Below are positions 1 through 6,141 of a stretch of DNA of 11,082 nt, in pieces (positions within the stretch are counted from its first letter, which is position 1; every line of letters starts with the position of its first letter). Both the position numbers and the translations under genes were made by a program. Under the pieces are notes generated by a model. It was not told where the DNA came from. It did no database searches and worked only from the letters and a program-made list of their open reading frames with translations. This DNA is from Cryomorphaceae bacterium. GTDB taxonomy: Bacteria; Bacteroidota; Bacteroidia; Flavobacteriales_G; Salibacteraceae. The DNA lies in contig PXEK01000152.1 in assembly GCA_003564735.1 (NCBI GenBank), positions 1 through 11,082 of the forward strand, read 5' to 3'.

Positions 1-1
1 A

Positions 2-166
2 GCTCAGGAGTATTATGAGGAGTTGATTAAAAAGTATCCCGATCACGTTTTTGCCCGTGATGCCCGTATTTCCATCCAAAATTTGGGAAAAACAGACGAA
101 GAGCTGGTTAGAGAGTTTGAAGAGCGCCGCAAAGCAGAAGCCGCACAAAACAAGTTAGAGGAATAG
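2..166 (+). CDS. TPR-type protein, C-terminal end (5' partial)
   Basis: The window opens inside a reading frame that codes for 54 residues before a TAG at 164-166. The peptide begins AQEYYEELIKKYPDHVFARD and ends in a charged helix rich in E, R, K and A. The pattern YYEELIKKYP followed by A.DA is the classic second helix of a tetratricopeptide repeat, of the kind that closes Bacteroidota TPR proteins of the YbgF/tol-pal-like type. TPR proteins act as protein-protein scaffolds, often in the periplasm, but the N-terminus that would show location is outside the window. The following gene starts 57 bp downstream on the same strand. The TPR assignment is fairly safe; the precise role is unknown. 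Confidence 0.7.
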   Translation, partial: AQEYYEELIKKYPDHVFARDARISIQNLGKTDEELVREFEERRKAEAAQNKLEE

Positions 167-188
167 CCGATTTTTAAGGGGAATCCCT

Positions 189-196
189 TACTTTCG
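189..196 (+). promoter_or_regulatory. Possible -7 box before the lipoprotein-like gene
   Basis: TACTTTCG differs at one position from the Bacteroidota -7 consensus TAnnTTTG and lies 27 bp before the ATG at 223, giving a leader of about 20 nt. No good TTTG -33 box lies 19 bp upstream. A short hairpin (TAAGGG/CCCTTA, 175-190) overlaps its left edge and may be a weak terminator for the TPR gene. Low certainty. Confidence 0.3.
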
Positions 197-222
197 CCTC
201 AAAGAATAAAACAAAAATACCT

Positions 223-627
223 ATGAAAAATTTACTTTTAACGTGTACCCTTTTCGCAACCATCGCAATGTTTACCTTTTGCTCGGGTCCCACCCAGGAG
301 CGAATCGTTTTAAAAACCGAGGATCAAGGCTTTGAAAAAGGAATAAAAAACGGCGTTTTTTTCGCCCCGGGAATTGAAGAACGCCAAAGAGAGTCTTACT
401 TGTACTTTTTTAGCGAAGACTCCTGCTTTAGTAAGCACTCAGGACTTTTAACGGGTTTTGTACTACAATATGAATTGCACGACGACTCAGTAACCGTTCA
501 TTTTACAGATAGACCGCGAGGATACCGGATTTTAGGCAACCAAGTGCTCATGGCGCCGGACAGATCTTTTTTCAGAGCCAAGGACTTTCAAGACGCTTTT
601 ACGGCTAATAAAATGGAATTATTTTAA
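223..627 (+). CDS. Small exported (probable lipo-) protein of unknown function
   Basis: This gene codes for 134 residues. It begins with a classic export signal: MKN, a hydrophobic stretch to about residue 19, then Cys20 followed by Ser-Gly-Pro. The sequence before the cysteine (MFTFC) is a weak lipobox, so lipidation is likely but not certain. The mature part is rich in aromatic and charged residues with no motif I recognise. A pattern of alternating short strands (for example YLYFFSED, and SVTVHFTDRPRGYRI) suggests a small beta-sheet domain. It starts 57 bp after the TPR gene, probably with its own promoter, and ends about 60 bp before a strong terminator. I do not recognise a family. Confidence 0.75.
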   Translation: MKNLLLTCTLFATIAMFTFCSGPTQERIVLKTEDQGFEKGIKNGVFFAPGIEERQRESYLYFFSEDSCFSKHSGLLTGFVLQYELHDDSVTVHFTDRPRGYRILGNQVLMAPDRSFFRAKDFQDAFTANKMELF

Positions 628-690
628 TTGATCTGAGCAGCGAGATGTTCAGGTGAGTGCATCATGGCAATGCACCAAAAACAAAACAGA

Positions 691-723
691 AAGCCCGTTT
701 CTACTCAAGGGACGGGCTTTTTT
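691..723 (+). terminator. Rho-independent terminator (rightward, possibly bidirectional)
   Basis: An 8-bp perfect stem (AAGCCCGT, 691-698, with ACGGGCTT, 712-719) with a 13-nt loop is followed by a T-run. It ends the rightward transcript. A second hairpin (GTGCAT/ATGCAC, 657-675) lies just before it. The stop codon of the converging leftward gene falls inside the loop (701-703), so the same structure probably also serves, more weakly, for that transcript. Confidence 0.85.
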
Positions 724-946
724 CTTCTTTGTTTTGAATATGAACTGAGTCGGCCGCCTCAAGCGCTTCCAACTCCTTACTAAGTTTATAATTTTCGAGA
801 ATCAACTGTTGCCGGCGTGCGGCCTGATTGATAATTTCTCGATTGAGTACACCTATCGTTTGGTGTTGCCTGTACGCCAGCCACGCAAAAACCACAATTA
901 AAGTGGTCAAAATAGCGGTTACAATACCAAACTTAGTTTTGGCCAT
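701..946 (-). CDS. Small single-pass membrane protein with coiled coil
   Basis: This gene codes for 81 residues. There is one hydrophobic helix at about residues 7-24 (GIVTAILTTLIVVFAWLA), then a long charged helix, about 27-65, with a leucine-rich heptad pattern typical of a coiled coil, and a polar tail. The layout resembles FtsL/DivIC-like or other bitopic envelope proteins, but there is no evidence for a specific one. Its ATG overlaps the TAA of the preceding gene by one base (TAATG), so the two are almost certainly co-transcribed and translationally coupled. Its own stop codon lies in the loop of the terminator. No family recognised. Confidence 0.75.
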   Translation of the reverse strand: MAKTKFGIVTAILTTLIVVFAWLAYRQHQTIGVLNREIINQAARRQQLILENYKLSKELEALEAADSVHIQNKEEKSPSLE

Positions 947-1218
947 TACGCATTCTTTTTAGCCAACTTAATTTTTAAGTCGTTCAATTGCTCAATTAAT
1001 GAAGACCGCAACTTTTTAAATGTAGGCGCAGGATTTTCTTTCTTTGTAGCCTCATTTACCCCATCAAGGACCTCATCGTAAATCTCTACGGCTCTGTTCA
1101 CAAGACCTTCAATTTCCTTTTCATTCTCATCGTTTTTTATGATGTGCTCATAGCAATCATCAATAAAATACGCGACCTCTTTATTAATTTCCTTTTTTAA
1201 AATTCTTACGCTTGCCAT
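946..1218 (-). CDS. Small all-helical protein of unknown function
   Basis: This gene codes for 90 residues with no signal peptide or membrane segment, so it is probably cytoplasmic. The sequence is strongly helical and highly charged (for example the acidic segment IIKNDENEKEIEGLVNRAVE and a basic C-terminus ending KLAKKNA). It resembles the many small conserved helical proteins of Bacteroidota that have no assigned function; I cannot name a family. It is the first gene of a two-gene leftward operon with the membrane protein that follows, with which it overlaps by one base. A good promoter candidate lies about 30 bp upstream of its ATG. Confidence 0.75.
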   Translation of the reverse strand: MASVRILKKEINKEVAYFIDDCYEHIIKNDENEKEIEGLVNRAVEIYDEVLDGVNEATKKENPAPTFKKLRSSLIEQLNDLKIKLAKKNA

Positions 1219-1247
1219 AACTGTAAATCAATATATTCATTTTACGG

Positions 1248-1278
1248 CAAAAATAAACGCTTTCAGGTTTTGAGCAAG
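1248..1278 (-). promoter_or_regulatory. Bacteroidota-type promoter of the two-gene operon
   Basis: Read leftward, CTTG (1278-1275) is followed after exactly 19 bp by TATTTTTG (1255-1248). This matches the Bacteroidota housekeeping consensus TTTG-N19-TAnnTTTG with a single mismatch in the -33 box. The predicted start of transcription gives a leader of about 25 nt before the ATG at 1218. Confidence 0.65.
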
Positions 1279-1732
1279 TGAAAAAAATTATTTTGGTCAG
1301 AACCAAAAAAAGGCCGGTGGAGATTCCCCTGCGGTTCAACATTAACACGCCCGTAAAAACCTCATGCCGAATTACCTATATTTGGTAAACGGGGTTGCCC
1401 GAATAAACACTACCCCTAAAATACGGCACCGAACAAAAGGTAAGGGTATTGCAAGGAGTTGCCAAGGGCAATAAGCAACAATATCCCTGTGCATGCGCCG
1501 GTCACCAAGTCCGTAAGCCTACCGGCAATTGAGAATGTTAATTGCAAAGTTCGTCCCGATCACACACGGCTTTCATGAAAAAACGATTCTTCTAACCCTA
1601 TAGCGACAAAGAGAGGATAATTTTGATTTTTGCATGTAACACACTAACCAATAAGTGCCCCCTCTATTTTATAACAATCAAAACAACTTTTTTTTTGCGT
1701 TATTCAATTCCATTTTAGAGGAACGAAACAAC
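1279..1732. other. Non-coding stretch with local hairpins
   Basis: There is no convincing gene here. It has higher GC and more inverted repeats than the neighbouring intergenic DNA. GCCGGT (1497-1502) pairs with ACCGGC (1521-1526), while GCAATT (1525-1530) pairs with AATTGC (1540-1545); the two stems share bases and are mutually exclusive. Short frames are open on both strands (about 44 codons on + ending near 1576, about 41 on -), but neither has a start context or recognisable homology. It could be a dispersed intergenic repeat, a structured RNA, or decayed DNA. Confidence 0.4.
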
Positions 1733-1740
1733 TACTTTTG
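1733..1740 (+). promoter_or_regulatory. Candidate -7 box for the SulP gene
   Basis: TACTTTTG fits the TAnnTTTG consensus exactly, but the -33 position 19 bp upstream is not TTTG. If it is used, the leader would be about 115 nt and would contain a small hairpin (ACATCC/GGATGT, 1818-1833) preceded by a T-tract. Possible, not proven. Confidence 0.45.
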
Positions 1741-1860
1741 CACACTTTTTTCAGGGCACGAATTCACCTTGAATATAAAACAATAACAAGTTAAATATCA
1801 GGCAACTCTCTTTTTTTACATCCATTAGGATGTTTACCGTTTAACTCACATAATTTCAAA

Positions 1861-3390
1861 ATGAAAAAAATTTTCAACCTATTCGATTTCTCCCAAAAAG
1901 TAAACTACAAAAACGAAGCACTTTCAGGACTCACTGTAGCTCTCGCTTTGGTACCTGAAGCGGTTGCATTTGCTTTAATTGCCGGTTTATCTCCACTAAC
2001 CGGATTGTATGCTGCCGTGGTTATGGGTTTCGTTACGTCCGTATTCGGTGGCAGACCCGGTATGATTTCGGGAGCAACGGGAGCCGTTGCGGTAGTTCTG
2101 ATTACGTTAGTGAAAAGTCACGGTGTTGAGTATGTTTTTGCCGCGGTTATACTGGCGGGCTTATTTCAAATGGCAGCCGGCTTTCTAAAACTGGGTAAGC
2201 TTATTCGGCTGGTACCGCACCCCGTAATTTTTGGGTTTGTGAACGGCCTGGCCATCATCATATTTATGTCGCAACTTGATCAGTTTAAGGACGGTTCAGG
2301 CAATTGGCTTACGGGTTCTACCCTATATGTGTTGCTTGCACTCGTATTACTTACCATGCTCATTATTTGGGGACTTCCCAAGCTCACCAAACTTATTCCC
2401 GCATCTCTAACGGCCATTCTTGTTGTGTTTGGTTTGGTTACCTTTATCGGGATTGACACTAAAACAGTAGGTGATATGGCTTCCATCTCGGGCGGATTTC
2501 CTCCGTTTCATATTCCCTCGGTTCCGATTAATATAGAAACCTTATTGGTGATTTTACCCTATGCCGCCATTGTGGCCGGTGTGGGACTGATTGAAAGTTT
2601 ATTGACGCTGAACATCGTGGATGAAATTACCGAAACGCGAGGAAACAGCAATAAAGAGGCGTTAGCGCAGGGTGCGGCCAATATTTTATCGGGAGTTTTT
2701 TCGGGGATGGGCGGCTGTGCCATGATCGGGCAGAGTTTGATTAACGTTTCAAACGGCGCAAGAGCAAGACTATCAGGAATTGTAGCCTCTATAATGTTAC
2801 TTATATTTGTTATGTTTGGAAGCGGTTTAATCGAAAAAGTCCCCATGGCGGCCTTAACCGGTTTAATGATTATGGTTTCCATCGGAACCTTTGAGTGGGC
2901 GAGTTTAAAAACATTTACGAAGTTTCCTAAATCAGATATTTTGGTAATGGTTTTGGTTACATTAGTCACCGTTTTCTTGCACAATTTGGCACTTGCCGTT
3001 TTAATCGGAGTCATCATTGCCGCTTTGGTTTTTGCTTGGGATAATGCAAAACGCATCAGAGCGAGAAAGTCCGTTGACGAAAACGGCGTGAAGCATTACG
3101 AAATATACGGTCCGCTTTTCTTTGGCTCTGTTGCGGCATTCAATGAAAAGTTCGATGTGTTGAACGACCCCGACGAAGTGATTATTGATTTTGAAGAAAG
3201 TCGCGTTGTGGATATGTCTGCCATCGAAGCGTTAAACAAAATAACCGAACGGTATAATAAAGTGGGGAAAAAGGTTCATTTACAACACTTGAGTCCCGAT
3301 TGTCGCCAACTACTTAAAAATGCCGAGAAAATCATCAAGGTCAATGTAATGGAAGACCCCACTTATAAAGTGGTTACGGACGATTTATGA
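1861..3390 (+). CDS. SulP/SLC26-family inorganic anion transporter with STAS domain
   Basis: This 509-residue inner-membrane protein has the usual length of bacterial SulP carriers. Residues about 20-395 form the transport domain: a run of hydrophobic helices with the family-typical segments VPEAVAFALIAGLSPLTGLY (31-50), GATGAVAVV (71-79), GFVNGLAIIIFMSQL (125-139) and ETRGNSNKEALAQGAAN (258-274). Residues about 405-500 form a cytoplasmic STAS domain, with the conserved loop DMSAIEAL (451-458, Ser453). Family members move sulfate, bicarbonate or other anions, often coupled to Na+ or H+. The substrate cannot be read from the sequence, and no carbonic anhydrase or sulfate-assimilation gene lies nearby to suggest one. 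It appears to be monocistronic and intact. Confidence 0.93.
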   Translation: MKKIFNLFDFSQKVNYKNEALSGLTVALALVPEAVAFALIAGLSPLTGLYAAVVMGFVTSVFGGRPGMISGATGAVAVVLITLVKSHGVEYVFAAVILAGLFQMAAGFLKLGKLIRLVPHPVIFGFVNGLAIIIFMSQLDQFKDGSGNWLTGSTLYVLLALVLLTMLIIWGLPKLTKLIPASLTAILVVFGLVTFIGIDTKTVGDMASISGGFPPFHIPSVPINIETLLVILPYAAIVAGVGLIESLLTLNIVDEITETRGNSNKEALAQGAANILSGVFSGMGGCAMIGQSLINVSNGARARLSGIVASIMLLIFVMFGSGLIEKVPMAALTGLMIMVSIGTFEWASLKTFTKFPKSDILVMVLVTLVTVFLHNLALAVLIGVIIAALVFAWDNAKRIRARKSVDENGVKHYEIYGPLFFGSVAAFNEKFDVLNDPDEVIIDFEESRVVDMSAIEALNKITERYNKVGKKVHLQHLSPDCRQLLKNAEKIIKVNVMEDPTYKVVTDDL

Positions 3391-3494
3391 TATTTACCGA
3401 CATTCTCGCACATCAGGACGGAAGCCTTTATGCATTCACTCAAACACATCGAATAGACTAACACAGCAAGCCGAGTAGCTCACAATTAAGTTCC

Positions 3495-3515
3495 ATAACC
3501 GATTTTGCCGGTTAT
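3495..3515. terminator. Inverted repeat between converging genes
   Basis: ATAACCG (3495-3501) pairs with CGGTTAT (3509-3515) around a 7-nt loop. It lies between the rightward SulP gene and the leftward barrel gene, whose restored stop codon (3512-3514) sits in the right arm. Neither side has a strong T-run, so terminator function is only suggested by position. Confidence 0.4.
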
Positions 3516-3947
3516 TGATCCCGGCCTTTATTTATTGCATCTAACCGCAAACCTACACCTACCCCCATATGCCACCTACCGTTTTGTGTTGTTGTTTTGG
3601 GGTTATAGTAAAACGGTATTTGAAAAGCCCATATTTTATAACTTAAGTCAAACCCCCCCCGAGTGTTGGTGTCACAAAAGCATTTTTGGGTATTCCCCGA
3701 TCTTCTTTAAACCTCAATGAAGGCAACATACCCAAAACAAATTTTGAGTTATTATTCCTGAGATTAATATTTGGACCCGTAAAGTTCAAATAAGCCCCTT
3801 CATCCACATAGCCGCCCACGATAAAGCCATCATAAAGAGCAACATTCAACTCACGATCTTGAGCAATCGTCAATATGGAAATCAACATACTCACAACTGT
3901 GGCCGTTATAAACAATATACTTTTTTTTCTCGTTGAATCTTTTTCAT
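3512..3947 (-). pseudogene. Small outer-membrane beta-barrel-like protein, frameshifted at homopolymers
   Basis: Read leftward, this encodes a secreted barrel-like protein of about 145 residues split by frame changes. One frame (ending at 3643) carries the hydrophobic signal region and the mature part (DRELNVALYDGFIVGGYVDE, NFTGPNINLRN, KFVLGMLPSLRF). It goes out of frame at a run of eight G (3653-3660). Adding one G restores SYKIWAFQIPFYYNPK, then RWHMGVGVGLRLDA and a stop at 3512-3514, a typical barrel C-terminus. The start is also odd. ATG at 3947 gives a good basic signal-peptide start (MKKIQREKK) but joins the hydrophobic frame only if an A8 tract (3921-3928) gains one base. Without that change the frame extends up to a TTG at 4083, placing about 50 residues before the signal. 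It may be a pseudogene, a phase-variable gene, or contain sequencing errors. Confidence 0.7.
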
Positions 3948-4104
3948 TTCTATTCGCTAATCGTTCTAAAATTTTAGTCTGTAAATTCAACCGGTCATGC
4001 ACAGTCATTACGGTTTCATATTTCATTGTTTTGACAAACATACCCGGAACCGTGGAACCTTCACTCGTCTTTTTAAACTTCAACCTACTAACAAACTTCG
4101 TGAT

Positions 4105-4118
4105 TTCCTCAAAAGTAG
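4105..4118 (-). promoter_or_regulatory. Promoter-like 14-mer upstream of the barrel gene
   Basis: Read leftward the sequence is CTACTTTTGAGGAA, which contains a perfect -7 box TACTTTTG (4117-4110). The same 14 bases recur at 7037-7050 upstream of another leftward gene. No TTTG -33 box is seen at the expected spacing. It would give a leader of about 20 nt for the TTG at 4083, or about 155 nt for the ATG at 3947. Confidence 0.4.
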
Positions 4119-4251
4119 GTCAAAGCGATTTTAAAAACTCCGACACTTATTAAAACTCCCCAACCTTTTCATGGTGACTCCTGCACCTGAAACAGCTTTT
4201 AAGTCGGTACACGAGTCATTTTGAACTGCCGCTTGCATTTTGCTTATTCCC

Positions 4252-5151
4252 TTATTTCTTCACTATTCGTCCCTGCTCACTCAACCCGTGAGAGTTCAAA
4301 ATTTCGTAAATATAGAGACCCACGGGGTAGTTCGCTAAATCAATACTCACGTTTGCATCTTGAAATCTCTTTTCTTCAATTAATCTGCCGCTACTCGAAA
4401 ATAGTCGAAAGTCAAACCCTGTTTGAGTTTTGCCGCCAATGCTAATGTTTAGATAGTCTGTTACCGGATTTGGGTATACTACAACCTGCGCATTTTGACT
4501 CCCGATTTCCTCGACATTTAAGGGACGCACATAAACGTAATAAACCGGCCCACCAACCTCGACACAACCGGCAGAGTCAGTTTTGGTTAAATAATAGGCC
4601 ACCGATGTATCCGGTTTGGCCCAAAATGCAATGCTTGTGGAATCTGTCAGACCATAATTTGGACGCCACAGGTATTCGTATGGCGGGATACCTCCGAAGA
4701 CGTTCGGCGTCCCATTAAGATAAACCGAGTCTCCTTGGTCAATGTAAAAGCTAAAAGTACCGAGGTGCGTACCAAAAACAGAATAATAAACTGTTGTTGT
4801 ATCCCGAGCGGTATGACCTTTAGAGTCAGTAACGGTTAATCTGAATTCAATAGTGTCCGTTTCTGCCATTATTATTTTTGGATTGGCAAGAGTTGTATCA
4901 TTTAGCAAATTCGAAGCGGTATAGTGAATCGTTTGACTACCTAAAATCACTGTATATTCTGCTTCCCACGTATAGGTGTATGGCGGAGTTCCGCCCAAGG
5001 CTGAAGGAGAGCCGCCGATTGCAACGGTATCCATATCTTGTATTCCAACACATACAACCTTATTAGATCCGGCATCTGCAGAAATCTGAGAAAAAGCGAA
5101 ATCGGTAATCGTCAAAAAAATTATCGTCAAAATTGTTGTTCTTGTTTTCAT
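4252..5151 (-). CDS. Secreted protein with PKD-like repeats and T9SS type A sorting domain
   Basis: This gene codes for 299 residues from the ATG at 5151, chosen over an in-frame ATG at 5184 because it gives a clean signal peptide (MKTRTTILTIIFLTITDFAFS, 1-21). Two similar Ig/PKD-like units follow, each with a diagnostic loop: GGSPSALGGTPPYTYTW (46-62) and NGTPNVFGGIPPYEYLW (146-162). The last 77 residues or so are a T9SS C-terminal signal, with the VVVYPNPVTDYLNI strand, a SSSGRLIEE strand, LANYPVGLYIYEI, and the terminal GRIVKK. The T9SS moves such proteins across the outer membrane, where the signal is removed and the protein is released or anchored. No enzymatic domain is visible; an adhesin or surface-structure role is the usual inference. 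A 100-bp gap with an inverted repeat separates it from the TM2 gene upstream. Confidence 0.88.
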   Translation of the reverse strand: MKTRTTILTIIFLTITDFAFSQISADAGSNKVVCVGIQDMDTVAIGGSPSALGGTPPYTYTWEAEYTVILGSQTIHYTASNLLNDTTLANPKIIMAETDTIEFRLTVTDSKGHTARDTTTVYYSVFGTHLGTFSFYIDQGDSVYLNGTPNVFGGIPPYEYLWRPNYGLTDSTSIAFWAKPDTSVAYYLTKTDSAGCVEVGGPVYYVYVRPLNVEEIGSQNAQVVVYPNPVTDYLNISIGGKTQTGFDFRLFSSSGRLIEEKRFQDANVSIDLANYPVGLYIYEILNSHGLSEQGRIVKK

Positions 5152-5221
5152 TGTGATTGATTTTATATTCGCTAAGCGCACCATGTTTTCTTAGGTGCTG
5201 TTATGAACTCGATTTATTTTT

Positions 5222-5238
5222 TCATACTTTTTGTATGA
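5222..5238. repeat. Inverted repeat between the TM2 and T9SS genes
   Basis: TCATAC (5222-5227) and GTATGA (5233-5238) flank a T5 loop. It lies just after the TM2 stop codon and about 70 bp before the T9SS-protein start. On the leftward transcript it is followed by A, not T, so it is not an intrinsic terminator; an operator or mRNA-end hairpin is possible. Confidence 0.4.
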
Positions 5239-5251
5239 GAATGGTTTAAAT

Positions 5252-5560
5252 TTAATCTTCTGAGTTTTTCCTCCCCGTAGCAGCCGCCATCATTGCCATA
5301 TTCTTGGCGTGATCGTCATCTTTCTCTTTCTTTTCAATTGCTTCAATTTGTTGAAAGATGGCCACATTGAATTTATTCACTTTTCCCGACATTGTAAATA
5401 AGTCAATGAATGCCCAAATTCCAAAACCACCAAGAGTTATCCAATACAGGATTTGAATTTCCCATTTTCCTAAATACGCATAGTGCGCTCCAAACAGAAA
5501 CCAAAAGAGATATGCGGTTCCAGTTGATTTTACTTTTGACTGTAGATAGTGTTTGTTCAT
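5252..5560 (-). CDS. TM2-domain membrane protein
   Basis: This gene codes for 102 residues. Residues about 14-60 are a TM2 domain: a first hydrophobic helix (TAYLFWFLFGAHYAYLG), a short turn, and a second helix (QILYWITLGGFGIWAFIDLF), followed by the family-typical GKVNKFN. The C-terminal 40 residues are a charged, probably cytoplasmic tail with KKEKDDD and an Ala/Met-rich segment. TM2 proteins are small two-helix inner-membrane proteins of unknown biochemical role, widespread in Bacteroidota. A weak promoter candidate lies upstream on the same strand (TTTG at 5671-5668, then 17 bp, then TATTTTAG at 5650-5643). The gene appears intact and monocistronic. Confidence 0.88.
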   Translation of the reverse strand: MNKHYLQSKVKSTGTAYLFWFLFGAHYAYLGKWEIQILYWITLGGFGIWAFIDLFTMSGKVNKFNVAIFQQIEAIEKKEKDDDHAKNMAMMAAATGRKNSED

Positions 5561-5979
5561 TTTTTAAGGACTCATTCGGCATATTCCGTCCTTACTTCTT
5601 TTATCTGTGTTTATTTAGCTTGGCCACAACTTATTTTATGGACTAAAATATTATTAGGCTAGCCATTCAAACTGCCTAAAAAATCGGCATAACAGCATCA
5701 AAGATTTGCAATTATACAAATAAATAATAAATTTGATTTGCAAAAATTTAATAGTAAGCAGAAACCCGGTTGATTCGTGAATTGAAAATAAAAGCTTTAC
5801 CAAACGCTCAGGTCAACCCATGCATGGTTCTGTGAGGGTTGGTGATGAGTCCGCACTCGGGGATCGCCTGAACGATGCGCGGTGCTCGTAGGATTTGGGC
5901 TTGTTTTGCGGGTTGGGTAGCGCCAAATTGCGCCCGGAGTGTAGCGGAGGGGTTGGTTTGGGGGTTTGGGAATTAGGAG
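5561..5979. other. Non-coding region with a direct repeat and a G-rich block
   Basis: No gene is visible in about 420 bp. The left half is AT-rich and holds a 9-bp direct repeat (GATTTGCAA at 5703-5711 and 5735-5743). The right half (about 5800-5979) is abruptly GC-rich with G concentrated on the + strand. It contains the palindrome CCATGCATGG (5818-5827), a small hairpin GAGT/ACTC near 5846-5857, and G-runs (5910-5917, 5949-5970) that could form a quadruplex. The segment GCATGGTTCTGTGAGGG resembles the end of group II intron domain V, but the matching 5' strand is not evident. It borders the attC-like element. Confidence 0.45.
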
Positions 5980-6134
5980 GTAGAACGTTTTGCGTGTATG
6001 AGAAGTATTGGATTAGAAGTACTTACCTGTCCGTTTTGCTCAAAGTTTCTTAGAAGCACAGACATTCGATTTTATCACTTTCCCCGCACCACGAGGTAGC
6101 AGCGGAGCTAATTGTCACATACACGCTGTTATGC
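5980..6134 (-). repeat. attC-like imperfect inverted element
   Basis: A perfect 9-bp inverted pair (GCGTGTATG at 5992-6000, CATACACGC at 6118-6126) encloses about 117 bp. Just outside each arm lies a related 7-mer: GTAGAAC (5980-5986) on the left and GTTATGC (6128-6134) on the right, the latter close to the GTTRRRY core of integron attC sites. An internal pair (AAGTA/TACTT, about 6003-6024) adds a further stem. Read leftward, the element begins 7 nt after the stop of the decayed lipoprotein gene, the place an attC occupies in an integron cassette. From memory, similar intergenic elements (CCTGTCCG, then a CACGAGG block) recur in Bacteroidota; this needs a search. No integrase is in the window. 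Confidence 0.5.
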
Positions 6135-6141
6135 CACGTTT

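Noticed and set aside
2559..3056. Antisense open frame of 165 codons within the SulP gene
   Set aside because: It is a shadow frame on the opposite strand of a clearly coding transporter gene, with no domain or start context of its own.
3495..3515. Strong intrinsic terminator for SulP
   Set aside because: The stem is convincing but there is no T-run on either strand, so it is listed only as a low-confidence inverted repeat.
3505..4153. Rightward open frames of 71 and 92 codons
   Set aside because: They are antisense to the barrel gene, whose leftward frames have clear homology-type patterns.
5838..5870. Hammerhead-ribozyme-like string (TGATGAGTCC followed by GGGGAT)
   Set aside because: The first core segment resembles CUGAUGA plus stem II, but the required GAAA core and a closing stem I/III are not present.
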